DNA from: Euwallacea fornicatus
Lineage: Eukaryota > Arthropoda > Insecta > Coleoptera > Curculionidae
NCBI RefSeq assembly: GCF_040115645.1
Contig: NC_089568.1
Span: 2,685,001 to 2,749,000 of the forward strand
DNA: 64,000 nucleotides
Direction of reading: 5' to 3'
Shown here: positions 50,178-58,200 of the stretch, one piece after another
Layout of the letters: each line of letters starts with the position of its first letter
Numbering within the stretch: position 1 is the stretch's first letter
Position numbers and translations under genes: made by a program
Notes under the pieces: generated by a model
What the model was told of the DNA's origin: nothing
The model's database searches: none
What the model saw: only the letters and a program-made list of their open reading frames with translations

Positions 50178-50186
50178 CCTCCATCC
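50178..50186 (-). other. Polypurine tract
   Basis: GGATGGAGG on the coding strand lies directly between the env stop codon and the 3' LTR. This is the expected place for the plus-strand priming site of reverse transcription. Confidence 0.8.
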
Positions 50187-51938
50187 TTAAGAGGCAAACT
50201 TAATGGAATGGGTTTGACTGTTAGTGTTTTCTACTTCATTATATGTTTTTTCCAATGTTTTTCTCTTATTACAAAACTTTTTATACCTAACTATAAGAAT
50301 ACTAATTATTATTGAGATTATTATAAATGTCCAAAGAGTTGCACTTGACCACATTGATATCTCATCTAGATGGCTTTCTTCTATGGGTGGTAGATGATCG
50401 ATAATGTCCTTTATATGGTGGCTTTCTATAAAATCCATTCTTGTGAGGTTGATTACTATTGATGATTGATCATTTGGCACATAATCCATTTGAACTTCTG
50501 GTAGAATAAATGCAATTCCTTGACTTATTTGCATTTTGTTAATAAATGTTTTTCCTTCTATAACGAGTTCACAATCAGTTGAAAATTCAACTAGGGTAGG
50601 TGCTCCGATTTCCGTATAATGATCCGATGGACACTTTGACAGTACTTGTATCGGCATTGAAGGAATTATTAATAATTTATTGTTTGCAACTTGTTCTATT
50701 AATGTTTGTTGCAACGATACATGGGTCTTTTGGCATCCTTTTAAGGGACGGTTTGTCAATAAGTTGACGACACACTCGTCGGCAGAGTTTTCACTTTCCT
50801 TGCAGAAAAATATTCTTCCAATGTCTGGGCAGATGTGTTCTTTAAACTGCAGGTTATCATTGCTTTGTGCCACGAAAGGGAATTTTAAGAGAAGCATGGA
50901 TTTTCTTTGGATAACGGAATATAGGCGATGAAAGTTATAAACTTCTGTTTTCAGGATTGGGATATGTATTGCAAAAATTATTCTTCCTTTGACAAAAGAT
51001 ACTTGCGTTCCCAATAATTGATAATACTCTACTGAGTTATTTAATTTAGGTATTTTATCATCTCCATAAATGTTACTTAATTCTATTAATAGTTCATTAA
51101 TTTGAGAAATGGATATTACAGTATTATGTATCGAATTGAGTTTTGCAAAAACAACAGCATCTTCTAAATTGTCCAAGAATGAGATTAAACTTTGACAATC
51201 TAAATTAATTTGCGTTAAAATATTTTGAATACTAAGGTACTGGTCTTGATTCCTAATTATTCGATCTATAGTACTTTGAACTAATTCTATACCTCTTTTA
51301 AGTTTTCCTTGATTATCTGAAATTATTTGCATCGTTTTATTAAGAAAATTTACAATTTTCTGAGATATTGTTATTTGTCCATTTACAGTTTTTTCGAACC
51401 TTATTTGATTCGTTTCCAAATTTCTAATCGCCTTATCATATTGTTTTCCATCGTCAGAGTCCAAATTTCCGAATATCCATTTATTAAAGTGACCAATTAC
51501 GTTTATTAAACCTCGTTTTCTTTGAAGATTTGAATTTGGATAAAGGTTGAATATTTTCTTTTCAATTGTGTTTATAAAAAACTCTGTTCTAGGAAGCAAA
51601 TTTCCAATCAATCCATGATAAGATATCGGATTCGATATATTATCTTTAGTTATACAGTTCCTAATTGAATCATATGATTTCTTAATATTAATTAATTGCG
51701 AAAGTAAGGACTCCATTTCTACATAATACAGAAATGTATGTTTCGTATAGATTATTCTTGCTGATCCTAATTTAATTGGTAACAAAGGATTTGGAACTGA
51801 AATAAATTTTGCTTCTTCATTCCTTGCTGGTTGAAGGCTGATTGTCAGTATTATTAGCACAAATTTTGGAGTCGTCCTGAAAAATTTTGACTGTTGTATT
51901 TTGAGGTCTTTTAAGTGTATTCTTATGATATTCCGCAT
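50187..51938 (-). CDS. env: errantivirus envelope protein (baculovirus F-like)
   Basis: An open frame of 583 codons. An N-terminal hydrophobic segment (about residues 24-36, FVLIILTISLQP) can act as a signal sequence. A furin-type site (QRKR, residues 139-142) is followed directly by a fusion-peptide-like stretch starting GLINVIGHF and ending FGNLDSDDG (143-164). This is the signature shared with baculovirus F proteins. The mid-part contains several Cys, probably for disulfides. One membrane anchor (about 535-550, LWTFIIISIIISILIV) precedes a basic 33-residue tail. The size is normal for the family (about 480-600). It overlaps the pol C-terminus by about 120 nt in another frame. Errantivirus env is translated from a spliced mRNA; a donor in the leader (56975/56976) fits. 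The frame is uninterrupted. Whether it still functions is unknown. Confidence 0.92.
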   Translation of the reverse strand: MRNIIRIHLKDLKIQQSKFFRTTPKFVLIILTISLQPARNEEAKFISVPNPLLPIKLGSARIIYTKHTFLYYVEMESLLSQLINIKKSYDSIRNCITKDNISNPISYHGLIGNLLPRTEFFINTIEKKIFNLYPNSNLQRKRGLINVIGHFNKWIFGNLDSDDGKQYDKAIRNLETNQIRFEKTVNGQITISQKIVNFLNKTMQIISDNQGKLKRGIELVQSTIDRIIRNQDQYLSIQNILTQINLDCQSLISFLDNLEDAVVFAKLNSIHNTVISISQINELLIELSNIYGDDKIPKLNNSVEYYQLLGTQVSFVKGRIIFAIHIPILKTEVYNFHRLYSVIQRKSMLLLKFPFVAQSNDNLQFKEHICPDIGRIFFCKESENSADECVVNLLTNRPLKGCQKTHVSLQQTLIEQVANNKLLIIPSMPIQVLSKCPSDHYTEIGAPTLVEFSTDCELVIEGKTFINKMQISQGIAFILPEVQMDYVPNDQSSIVINLTRMDFIESHHIKDIIDHLPPIEESHLDEISMWSSATLWTFIIISIIISILIVRYKKFCNKRKTLEKTYNEVENTNSQTHSIKFAS

Positions 51939-52148
51939 TTGCAGTTTTTACTTTAATTTCTGATTGATCTTTTAAATCATAAATTTTAAATTTTGGCAGG
52001 GCTTTATTACGATTCTTCGTTTTCACGTATATTGGTTTATCTAAGGGGTAGAGTTCTGGCTCTTCTCGTTTCTCATTTCTTTTTGAAATTGTTTGTTCTT
52101 TTATCTTGTGATTCTGCTGGGCGATTTCTCTATATAGTTCTTGACAAA
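51817..52148 (-). CDS. pol, C-terminal tail beyond the second frame break
   Basis: After the A8 homopolymer at 52149-52156 the pol reading continues in the original pol frame: LYREIAQQNHKIKEQT, then KREEPELYPLDKPIYVKTKN. It stops at 51817, inside the start of env. This matches the C-terminal tail that follows integrase in insect errantiviruses. It has no ATG of its own at the correct place, so it is an extension of pol and not a separate gene. Confidence 0.75.
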
Positions 52149-52780
52149 TTTTTTTTATGTTCCTGAACGTAATGTGATATAATTACGTGATCATTCATGT
52201 CTAATGAATCCGAATTATTTATATGCCCTTTAATTATTTCAAAAGGTGTAAATTTAGTAACACTGTGGATTGAATTGTTATATCCCAATACTGCTCTCTT
52301 CATAAGTTGTTCGGGATTCAAATGTTTATTAGTTTCTTTAAGGCAACGATAATGTTCAATTATTGTTGAATGAAACCTTTCGACAGGAGAATTGGAATTA
52401 CTATTCTTGGACGTGGTAAAATGCAAGTCTATTTTATATAGTTTACAAAAATCTTCTAAGTCAGCATTTTTAAACTCTGATCCTCGATCACAAGTGATTT
52501 TTAGGGGAAGTCCATGATGTGTAATAAAGTTGAACAAATTTTCAGAAATAGATATACCCGTTATACTATCTAACAAATAGGCTTGGCCGTATCTGGAAAA
52601 TGTATCTATGATTGTTAAAAATGATTTATTTTCTATCCTAAATGTGTCTATATGAATATGCTCAAAAGGTTTGGAAGTTGTTGGTGTTAAGTTAAACTTA
52701 ATGATTGGTGGGTTCCGGTCATATTTATTTCTTTGACATATCTCACAGTTATTAACATATTCTTCAATATCCGAATCCAT
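52130..52780 (-). CDS. pol, integrase core (displaced frame)
   Basis: Open for 217 codons in a frame different from the rest of pol. It starts within the HHCC zinc domain: CEICQRNK (residues 12-19) supplies the two Cys, while the two His are in the upstream frame. The catalytic core has Asp45 (HIDTF), Asp98 (TCDRGSEF) and Glu134 (SPVERFHST), a D,D35,E spacing as in retroviral-type integrases. The frame ends where an A8 run (52149-52156) shifts it to a stop. All catalytic residues are intact. The only fault is the frame at the two homopolymers. Confidence 0.9.
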   Translation of the reverse strand: MDSDIEEYVNNCEICQRNKYDRNPPIIKFNLTPTTSKPFEHIHIDTFRIENKSFLTIIDTFSRYGQAYLLDSITGISISENLFNFITHHGLPLKITCDRGSEFKNADLEDFCKLYKIDLHFTTSKNSNSNSPVERFHSTIIEHYRCLKETNKHLNPEQLMKRAVLGYNNSIHSVTKFTPFEIIKGHINNSDSLDMNDHVIISHYVQEHKKNLSRTI

Positions 52781-55635
52781 TTTTGGCCAATAATATTTTT
52801 TTGTAACGCAGTTTTCATCTCTGTTATCCCCCTATGACAAGTTTTCGTGTTATGATGCAGATCTAATTTTTGTACTTGATCTTCCTTTGTTAAAACATCC
52901 TCGCGCATTTTTGTACATTGGACAAATTTAAATGAAGTGTTTACGAAAATATTTTGCATCGTAACAGTAAAAATTTCTCCCAATTGTGGTTCTCGAAACA
53001 AAAATGCATAAGAACGTTTAGGACTGACATATTCTTTCACGAACTGAATAATCCCAGGAACTAAATTATTTCTTGGCAATATGACATTAAACCTTGTATT
53101 GTCAAAAATCTGTTCCTTTTGACACCTTACCGCTGGAATATCTCCCATTATTACAAGAATTTGATTTTTATATCCATTAAATACTCTCTCTGTGATTGGT
53201 AGATTAAAAATGGGATTCTCTAATGAGGTATGCACTGTTTCTAAATCATCGTCAGTATTCTCATTGGTTTCTTTTGGAATTTCCTTTAATTTCGATATTT
53301 CTTTATTTCCGCACTTATTATCGGGTGGTTTGATTTGTATATCAGATATAACATTAATTTTTGGTGGTTCTATATTTTCTAATATTTCTTTAACCGTTTG
53401 TTCATCTAATTGTGGGTACCTTTCTATGTTTTTGCAGAATTCTAAAATTTCTTCATCACAATCGCCTGGATTGTTAACTATTGAAGCAGTTTCTAAAGCA
53501 TTTAAATCTTCTTTTGGATTTCTTGACAGTGCATCCGCTGCTGTATTAGAGTTTCCTTTTTTGTATTTAATTGTATAATCAAATTCTTCCAGTTTGAGTC
53601 TCCATCTCACTAAACGGCTATTTGGTTCTTTTAAGGAATAAACCCATTCAAGTGGTTTATGATCTGTAAAGATTGTGAATTTTGTTCCAAATAGGTATGG
53701 ACGATAATATTTACATCCCCATACAACTGCGAGTAATTCTTTCTCTATTGTGGAATAATTTGTTTCGGCTGGGTTCAATGTTCTAGATGCATAACCGATC
53801 GGATGTCCATTTTGAGATAAAATAGCACCTATAGCAAAGTTTGATGCATCTGTATTGAGTTCGAATGGTTTAGAAAAATCCGGATACGCTAATACTGGTT
53901 CAGAAGTTAAAATATTTTTACAAGTTTGAAAACTATCAAGAAATTCTTTAGTGTGAACAATTTTTTCGTTTTTCTTTAAACATTTTGTCATTGGTTTGGT
54001 TATTTTAGCTAAATCTTTAATAAATTTACGATAATAACCAACTAATCCTAGAAAAGATTTTATTTCTTTAACGGTTGTTGGTAAAGGAAAATTTTGAACT
54101 GCTTCAATTTTCTTCGGGTTTGGTTTTATTCCCGATGGTGTTACTACGTGTCCCAGAAATTCTACTTCTTTACGAAGGAATTCACTTTTATCTAATTGTA
54201 TCTTAAAGCCTGCTTGACGTAATTTGGAAAATACCAGTTTTAAATTTTGAATATGTTCCTGGAGGCCAGTGCTAAATATAATAATATCGTCCATGTAAAC
54301 CATACATATTTTATTTTGTACATCTTTTAAAACTTCATCCATAACTCTTTGAAACGTGCTAGGGGCATTTTTTAATCCGAAAGGCATTCTGAGATACTCA
54401 TAGTGACCATTTTCTACTGTAAAGGCTGTTTTTTCAATTGAATTTTGGGCCATTTCTATCTGATGGAACCCACTAGCAAGATCCAGAGTCGAAAAGTATT
54501 GTGCACGTCCTAGCTTATCTAATATATCACTAATATTTGGAATGGGCCATCGTGAATCTATAGTTTTCTCATTGATTTTTCGATAATCTACTACGATCCG
54601 CCACTTTTGTTTCTTTGTTGCATCTATCTTCTTTGGCACAATCCATATTGGTGAACTCCAAGGACTTGAGGATGGTCGAATGATTTCATTTTCCAGCATT
54701 TCTTTAATTTGACGTTGAACCTCCTCCTTATGAATAAATGGGTATCTATATGACCTAGTGTGTACAGGAATTTCATCTATTGTTTTTATCTCATGTTTAG
54801 TTTTTGACGTAAATGTTAGTTTATCACCGGGTTTGAGAAATATGTCAGAGTACTGTTTACATAATTTTATAATTTCATTTCTTTCCTCCTTATTCATGTG
54901 ATCTGTTCTGATTAATTTTTGTATATCATTTATATCTTCACAATTTATATTGTTTAAAAATAACACATTACTTTCCAATTTTCTCAAGTCACATATGTTG
55001 TAAGTTTCTTCTTCAAACGGTTTTACTGGAAAGCGTTCTTCCATTGTAACGTCAATGGTTTCCTCCGAATAGTTCTGAATTTCCACGAGGGCGTATCCAT
55101 TTTTGGAAGTACTTACGCCTTGTGAAATCATCATTCCGTCCAGGTCAACAGGATCTATTAAGATATCGCCCTTGAATATCGTTACCGGAATTCTCTTGAC
55201 AGTCTTTTCACGTGGTTTTAAAGAAAAATGATAGAATTCATCTAATTGATGCCTAATTTTGAAAGGAATTTTAACTTTGGTATTTACTAGAATTCTATTC
55301 ACTAAATCTATATTCAAATTTAGATTCAATAAATCTGTCAATCCCAAGATTCCGTCAAAATAATTGTGAAAATCAAATAATATAAATTCGATACCATCAT
55401 TAATATTGAAGTCTTTTAGAATTGGAATGTTTGCGCAATATTTTGTATTCTGACTACCCAAAGCCGTTTTAACAATATTTTCTGATTCCCAAATGTTGTT
55501 CGGAAAATATTCTTTGACAAATGTTGGTTTAATTACTGAGCGACTACTACCCGTATCTATTAAAAGTTTTATTTTAAACGACTTAATTTCTATATAAGGT
55601 AGGGCACCTTTCAGTGAAATATTAACTTCTGTCAT
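52687..55635 (-). CDS. pol, protease - reverse transcriptase - RNase H and integrase N-terminus
   Basis: Open for 982 codons. It starts at an ATG that overlaps the gag stop (ATGA). Domains in order: aspartic protease with LLIDTGSSRSV (catalytic Asp27); reverse transcriptase with the fingers/palm motifs WRIVVDYRKINEKT and LDLASGFHQIEM and the YMDD box at residues 447-450; the tether SFLGLVGYYRKFIKDL; RNase H with NTDASNFAIGAIL, SRTLNPAETNYSTIEKELLA and FTDHKPLEW; then the chromosome-end part of pol with the integrase His pair (HHNTKTCHRGITEM). After that the frame leaves the integrase reading at an A7 run (52796-52802) and ends about 35 codons later. The sequence otherwise looks functional. 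Expressed with gag as a fusion or by reinitiation (see the gag-pol junction entry). Confidence 0.92.
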   Translation of the reverse strand: MTEVNISLKGALPYIEIKSFKIKLLIDTGSSRSVIKPTFVKEYFPNNIWESENIVKTALGSQNTKYCANIPILKDFNINDGIEFILFDFHNYFDGILGLTDLLNLNLNIDLVNRILVNTKVKIPFKIRHQLDEFYHFSLKPREKTVKRIPVTIFKGDILIDPVDLDGMMISQGVSTSKNGYALVEIQNYSEETIDVTMEERFPVKPFEEETYNICDLRKLESNVLFLNNINCEDINDIQKLIRTDHMNKEERNEIIKLCKQYSDIFLKPGDKLTFTSKTKHEIKTIDEIPVHTRSYRYPFIHKEEVQRQIKEMLENEIIRPSSSPWSSPIWIVPKKIDATKKQKWRIVVDYRKINEKTIDSRWPIPNISDILDKLGRAQYFSTLDLASGFHQIEMAQNSIEKTAFTVENGHYEYLRMPFGLKNAPSTFQRVMDEVLKDVQNKICMVYMDDIIIFSTGLQEHIQNLKLVFSKLRQAGFKIQLDKSEFLRKEVEFLGHVVTPSGIKPNPKKIEAVQNFPLPTTVKEIKSFLGLVGYYRKFIKDLAKITKPMTKCLKKNEKIVHTKEFLDSFQTCKNILTSEPVLAYPDFSKPFELNTDASNFAIGAILSQNGHPIGYASRTLNPAETNYSTIEKELLAVVWGCKYYRPYLFGTKFTIFTDHKPLEWVYSLKEPNSRLVRWRLKLEEFDYTIKYKKGNSNTAADALSRNPKEDLNALETASIVNNPGDCDEEILEFCKNIERYPQLDEQTVKEILENIEPPKINVISDIQIKPPDNKCGNKEISKLKEIPKETNENTDDDLETVHTSLENPIFNLPITERVFNGYKNQILVIMGDIPAVRCQKEQIFDNTRFNVILPRNNLVPGIIQFVKEYVSPKRSYAFLFREPQLGEIFTVTMQNIFVNTSFKFVQCTKMREDVLTKEDQVQKLDLHHNTKTCHRGITEMKTALQKNIIGQKWIRILKNMLITVRYVKEINMTGTHQSLSLT

Positions 55636-56891
55636 CGGTGCATTTGCTGTTTGAAAACATTTTGAAAATTTCCTTTCATTTTTTCCTCTACATTATCAAT
55701 TTCTAGTACAGTATTTTGTGGTTCTACCGTGATTTCAGGGTTGTAATTAGTTTCTTGATTGTAACTATCTAACTGGTTTCCTTGATCTAAATAGTCTTGA
55801 GCAAATAATTCCTCACTGATCACATTATTAGCATTATTTCTTTGGAAATAATTAGGATTTCCAAAATTTCCTGAATTATTCCTAAAATTTGAATAATTAG
55901 TTCGAATCGTGGGGTTTTTTGATGTAGTTGACATTGGGGTTGGTTTTGGTAACTGGTCTGACCTTATCTGACCAGGTCTAAATACGTTTAAAGGTTTTTG
56001 ATTTCCAAAAACTTGTCTATTCGTAGGGTATCGTCTTGGTGGTAAATCTGTTCTTGGACGGGGAAACGAATTACTTTGATTTTGATTTTGAAAAAATGGA
56101 TTTGATCGTTGCGAATTATAATTTCGGGTGGTCATTTCTTGATAAAAATTTTGTCTCGCCGGTCTATCTTCTAAACGACCGTACAATGATTGGAAATTAT
56201 TGAATTCATTGGCATAAGCCATTGCATCCTCTAAACTATCAGGTCTTTTTAGATGCATATTATTTTTTAAAATTCCTGTACATCCTGCAATAAAAGTATC
56301 CAATGCTGTTTTTTCATGATGTCTGATATCCCACTGTTTTTGTGTTATGTTAATGGTATTATCGTTCCCGATACGTTGGATAACATTGCTTAAAATTAAT
56401 TGTACTCTATTCCCAAAATTTAAAAGATGTTCACCTTTTTCAGGCCTAGTCCTAGTTAATTCTTGCACTAAATTATCTAGGTCTCTTCTATCAGAAAAAC
56501 ACTGAATTAAGCAATTTTTCAATGTTATCCAATCCTTTATTTCCGTACGATTTCCTACTAGCCTTTCAGCTTTCCCTACTAACTTATCCTGGATTGATTC
56601 GAATATGTGTGTATTTAATTCATCATCCTTAAACATATGGTAACTGGAAATTATACTCTCACATCTGTCAACAAATCTATTTAATGTATTGCTATCACCA
56701 TCATAAGGTTTAAGTGAATTTAACCGAGATTGGAACAAATCCCAATTTATTCTTTTTTGTACTATACTAGAAGAACCGTCACTAGAAGTCATTTTTAAAT
56801 TTTTTCTTGTACTTATATTACCTTTTATTGAGACGTTATTTAACTGAGATGATAATTCATCAATTGATTTATCAGTTTCACTGTTTGACAT
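55632..56891 (-). CDS. gag: capsid/nucleocapsid polyprotein
   Basis: An open frame of 419 codons starting MSNSETDKSIDELSS. The central part (about 60-230) is helical and resembles the retrotransposon gag capsid region: a WDLFQSRLNSLKPYDGD-like start, then FVDRCESIISS and a CLIQCFSDRRDLDNLVQEL block. The C-terminal third is rich in Asn, Arg, Gln and Phe (for example NFRNNSGNFGNPNYFQRNN). It lacks a CCHC zinc knuckle, as is usual for errantivirus Gag, and probably binds RNA through its basic residues. It ends QQMHR with a TGA that overlaps the pol ATG by four bases. The length is typical for the clade (about 400-450). Confidence 0.92.
   Translation of the reverse strand: MSNSETDKSIDELSSQLNNVSIKGNISTRKNLKMTSSDGSSSIVQKRINWDLFQSRLNSLKPYDGDSNTLNRFVDRCESIISSYHMFKDDELNTHIFESIQDKLVGKAERLVGNRTEIKDWITLKNCLIQCFSDRRDLDNLVQELTRTRPEKGEHLLNFGNRVQLILSNVIQRIGNDNTINITQKQWDIRHHEKTALDTFIAGCTGILKNNMHLKRPDSLEDAMAYANEFNNFQSLYGRLEDRPARQNFYQEMTTRNYNSQRSNPFFQNQNQSNSFPRPRTDLPPRRYPTNRQVFGNQKPLNVFRPGQIRSDQLPKPTPMSTTSKNPTIRTNYSNFRNNSGNFGNPNYFQRNNANNVISEELFAQDYLDQGNQLDSYNQETNYNPEITVEPQNTVLEIDNVEEKMKGNFQNVFKQQMHR
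55665..55671 (-). promoter_or_regulatory. Putative -1 frameshift heptamer at the gag-pol junction
   Basis: On the coding strand the gag-frame codons GGA AAT TTT contain A AAU UUU, which fits the X XXY YYZ slippery pattern. pol lies in the -1 frame relative to gag and is open from this point to the pol ATG, 31 nt before the gag stop. Downstream structure was not evaluated. Reinitiation at the ATGA overlap is an alternative. Confidence 0.55.
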
Positions 56892-57151
56892 ATATATGTT
56901 TGCAATACCTAATTATCCCTATCAAATCCTTATACAGAGGGTTCAATGGACAAAAGGAAAATTTGTGGCACTTACCCACGCCTCATCCTTAGCAGAGGAT
57001 AGTCGTTGGTCTCAGGCTCGATTTCTTTATCAGATTCTCGTTGCGGGTGCTTTTCGCTGCTTCCTGTTTTGGTTGTAGTGAACTTTTGGTAGTGTTTTCT
57101 TAATCGTGCAATTCGATTTTTTTTTTTTTTTTTTTAACACTTTTTCAAAAT
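56892..57151 (-). other. Retrotransposon leader (5' UTR)
   Basis: The sequence between primer site and gag ATG. It contains a 19-A run (57117-57135 as T on the plus strand), a short upstream ATG (56986) and the splice donor. Confidence 0.8.
56970..56978 (-). promoter_or_regulatory. Leader splice donor, likely for env mRNA
   Basis: The coding strand reads GTGG/GTAAGTG with the junction between 56976 and 56975, in the leader between primer site and gag. An upstream ATG at 56984-56986 opens a four-codon frame that ends in the TAA of the donor itself. Splicing would remove that stop. In known errantiviruses env is made from an mRNA spliced from such a leader donor. The acceptor upstream of env was not pinpointed. 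Confidence 0.55.
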
Positions 57152-57169
57152 ATCCTACCGACTGCGCCA
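57152..57169 (-). other. Primer-binding site, tRNA-Ser type
   Basis: The coding strand reads TGGCGCAGTCGGTAGGAT immediately after the 5' LTR, sharing one base with the LTR end. It is complementary to the 3' end of an arthropod tRNA-Ser, including CCA. The 17.6/297/ZAM branch of errantiviruses uses such a primer, whereas gypsy itself uses tRNA-Lys. Confidence 0.85.
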
Positions 57170-57457
57170 GTTAAGTTTGAGGTTCAGCCAAACTATTTTT
57201 TAAAAATTTATTTTACAGGAAACAACACAAAATGTAACTAACAATACGGTTACAAAAATTATGATTCCTAAATCTACGTTTTTCCCTATTTATATTAAAA
57301 TATATGCTGACCATGCATAAGGCTTCCAGAACATTATGAACTTAATATTAAATCGCAATTAGGGGTAATACGTTTTCTAATCGCAAATTCTAGATGGTAG
57401 TAAACACTACGCAGTTTCTTATTATTTAATTATTAAGCAAATTGTTGTGATATAACT
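57169..57457 (-). repeat. 5' LTR (289 bp) with TATA box
   Basis: On the coding strand a TATAAATAG box lies at 57286-57294 and AATAAA at 57207-57212, about 75 bp apart. The R region must therefore be short. Identical in sequence to the 3' LTR as far as I can read. Confidence 0.95.
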
Positions 57458-57830
57458 GGCTGTAACATTTTTATCTACCGAGGCTGACTCACAGCATATT
57501 TTTTCAAACACAATGTTATGCCTTTTTTTAAAAACAATGAAGTCATCCAAAGTTGCATTCGAAGATCATCGCCGATCACTTTTCCAAATTCCTGTCTTCA
57601 TTTGCAACATTTGGTCTACTTATTGGGAATTTATTCGTTCTTTTTTGTTGAAACAGCTTAAATAACATCTCGACGACCCGAGAGTGTAAACTCAAACGTA
57701 TTTTTTTCTTTCGGTTATCAATTTTCCAATCATTTTAAATTTTCCCACGATTCTTACGAATATTTGATACTGTGGACTTTTTTAACCCCAGTTTTGAACA
57801 CAGAAATGATTGATATAATCCTTGCTTAAT
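57458..57830 (-). pseudogene. Pogo/Tigger transposase remnant, DNA-binding part
   Basis: On the minus strand, entering from the right, the frame gives a KTGVKKSTVSNIRKNRGKI-like HTH segment. After a stop comes a CENP-B-type second HTH: RLSLHSRVVEMLFKLFQQKR, then NKFPISRPNVANEDRNLEK. The frame then changes and ends FEKICCESASVDKNVT just before the LTR retrotransposon. Order and motifs (HTH_psq then HTH_Tnp_Tc5/CENPB) match the N-terminal half of pogo-type transposases. Several stops and frameshifts show that it was dead before or independently of the LTR insertion. Confidence 0.8.
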
Positions 57831-58200
57831 ACCATTTATTATTCAGTTTTTTGTGTAATGTAAATGCCCGTTATACACTTTCAGCCATTGTTTATTTTAT
57901 TTTAAAGGCAAATAAGGCGAATCCGACATACACAGACTAACTGTAAAGGGCGAGCTGGAATAAAATGTTGTTTGCACCTCCATTGTAAACAATCGTACCG
58001 GGGAATTCCCAAAACAACCTCATTTGTGAAAGCAACAAAAAATTTGGTTCGCTATAAGCGAGACTCTATTATAAACGAGACCATCTTGTCCGAGGATTTT
58101 ACTTATGATTTCATGTACGATTAATTTGAGACTTGAAAATGAGTTCATTACATGCGAGTTTCCATTCCGTGCGTGTTCATTATAAGTAGATTACACTGTA

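Larger units (their letters stand above)
49889..57457 (-). mobile_element. Full-length errantivirus-like (gypsy/Metaviridae) LTR retrotransposon
   Basis: A 7,569-bp element reads right to left: 5' LTR 57169-57457, tRNA-Ser-type primer site, gag 55632-56891, pol 51817-55635, env 50187-51938, purine tract, 3' LTR 49889-50177. The LTRs begin AGTTA and end TAACT on the coding strand, as in insect gypsy-group elements. GGCT at 49885-49888 and at 57458-57461 is a perfect 4-bp target duplication. The two 289-bp LTRs look identical, which implies recent insertion. Three-gene content with a fusion-type env defines the errantivirus clade. It sits in the same orientation inside a pogo transposase relic. 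Confidence 0.95.
49513..58198 (-). mobile_element. Pogo/Tigger-like transposon carrying a nested LTR retrotransposon
   Basis: TA at 49511-49512 precedes CGGTGTAATCCGTTTATAAT. The reverse complement of the right end, next to TA at 58199-58200, reads CAGTGTAATCTACTTATAAT. The inverted repeats match at most of about 24 positions. Subtracting the LTR element and its 4-bp duplication leaves about 1.1 kb, compared with about 2 kb for complete pogo-type elements, so it was already internally deleted. It encodes remnants of a pogo transposase on the minus strand (57458-57830 and 49640-49884). The right end abuts the second direct repeat exactly. Confidence 0.85.

Noticed and set aside
53192..53578. 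128-residue plus-strand frame
   Set aside because: Antisense shadow of the retrotransposon pol gene.
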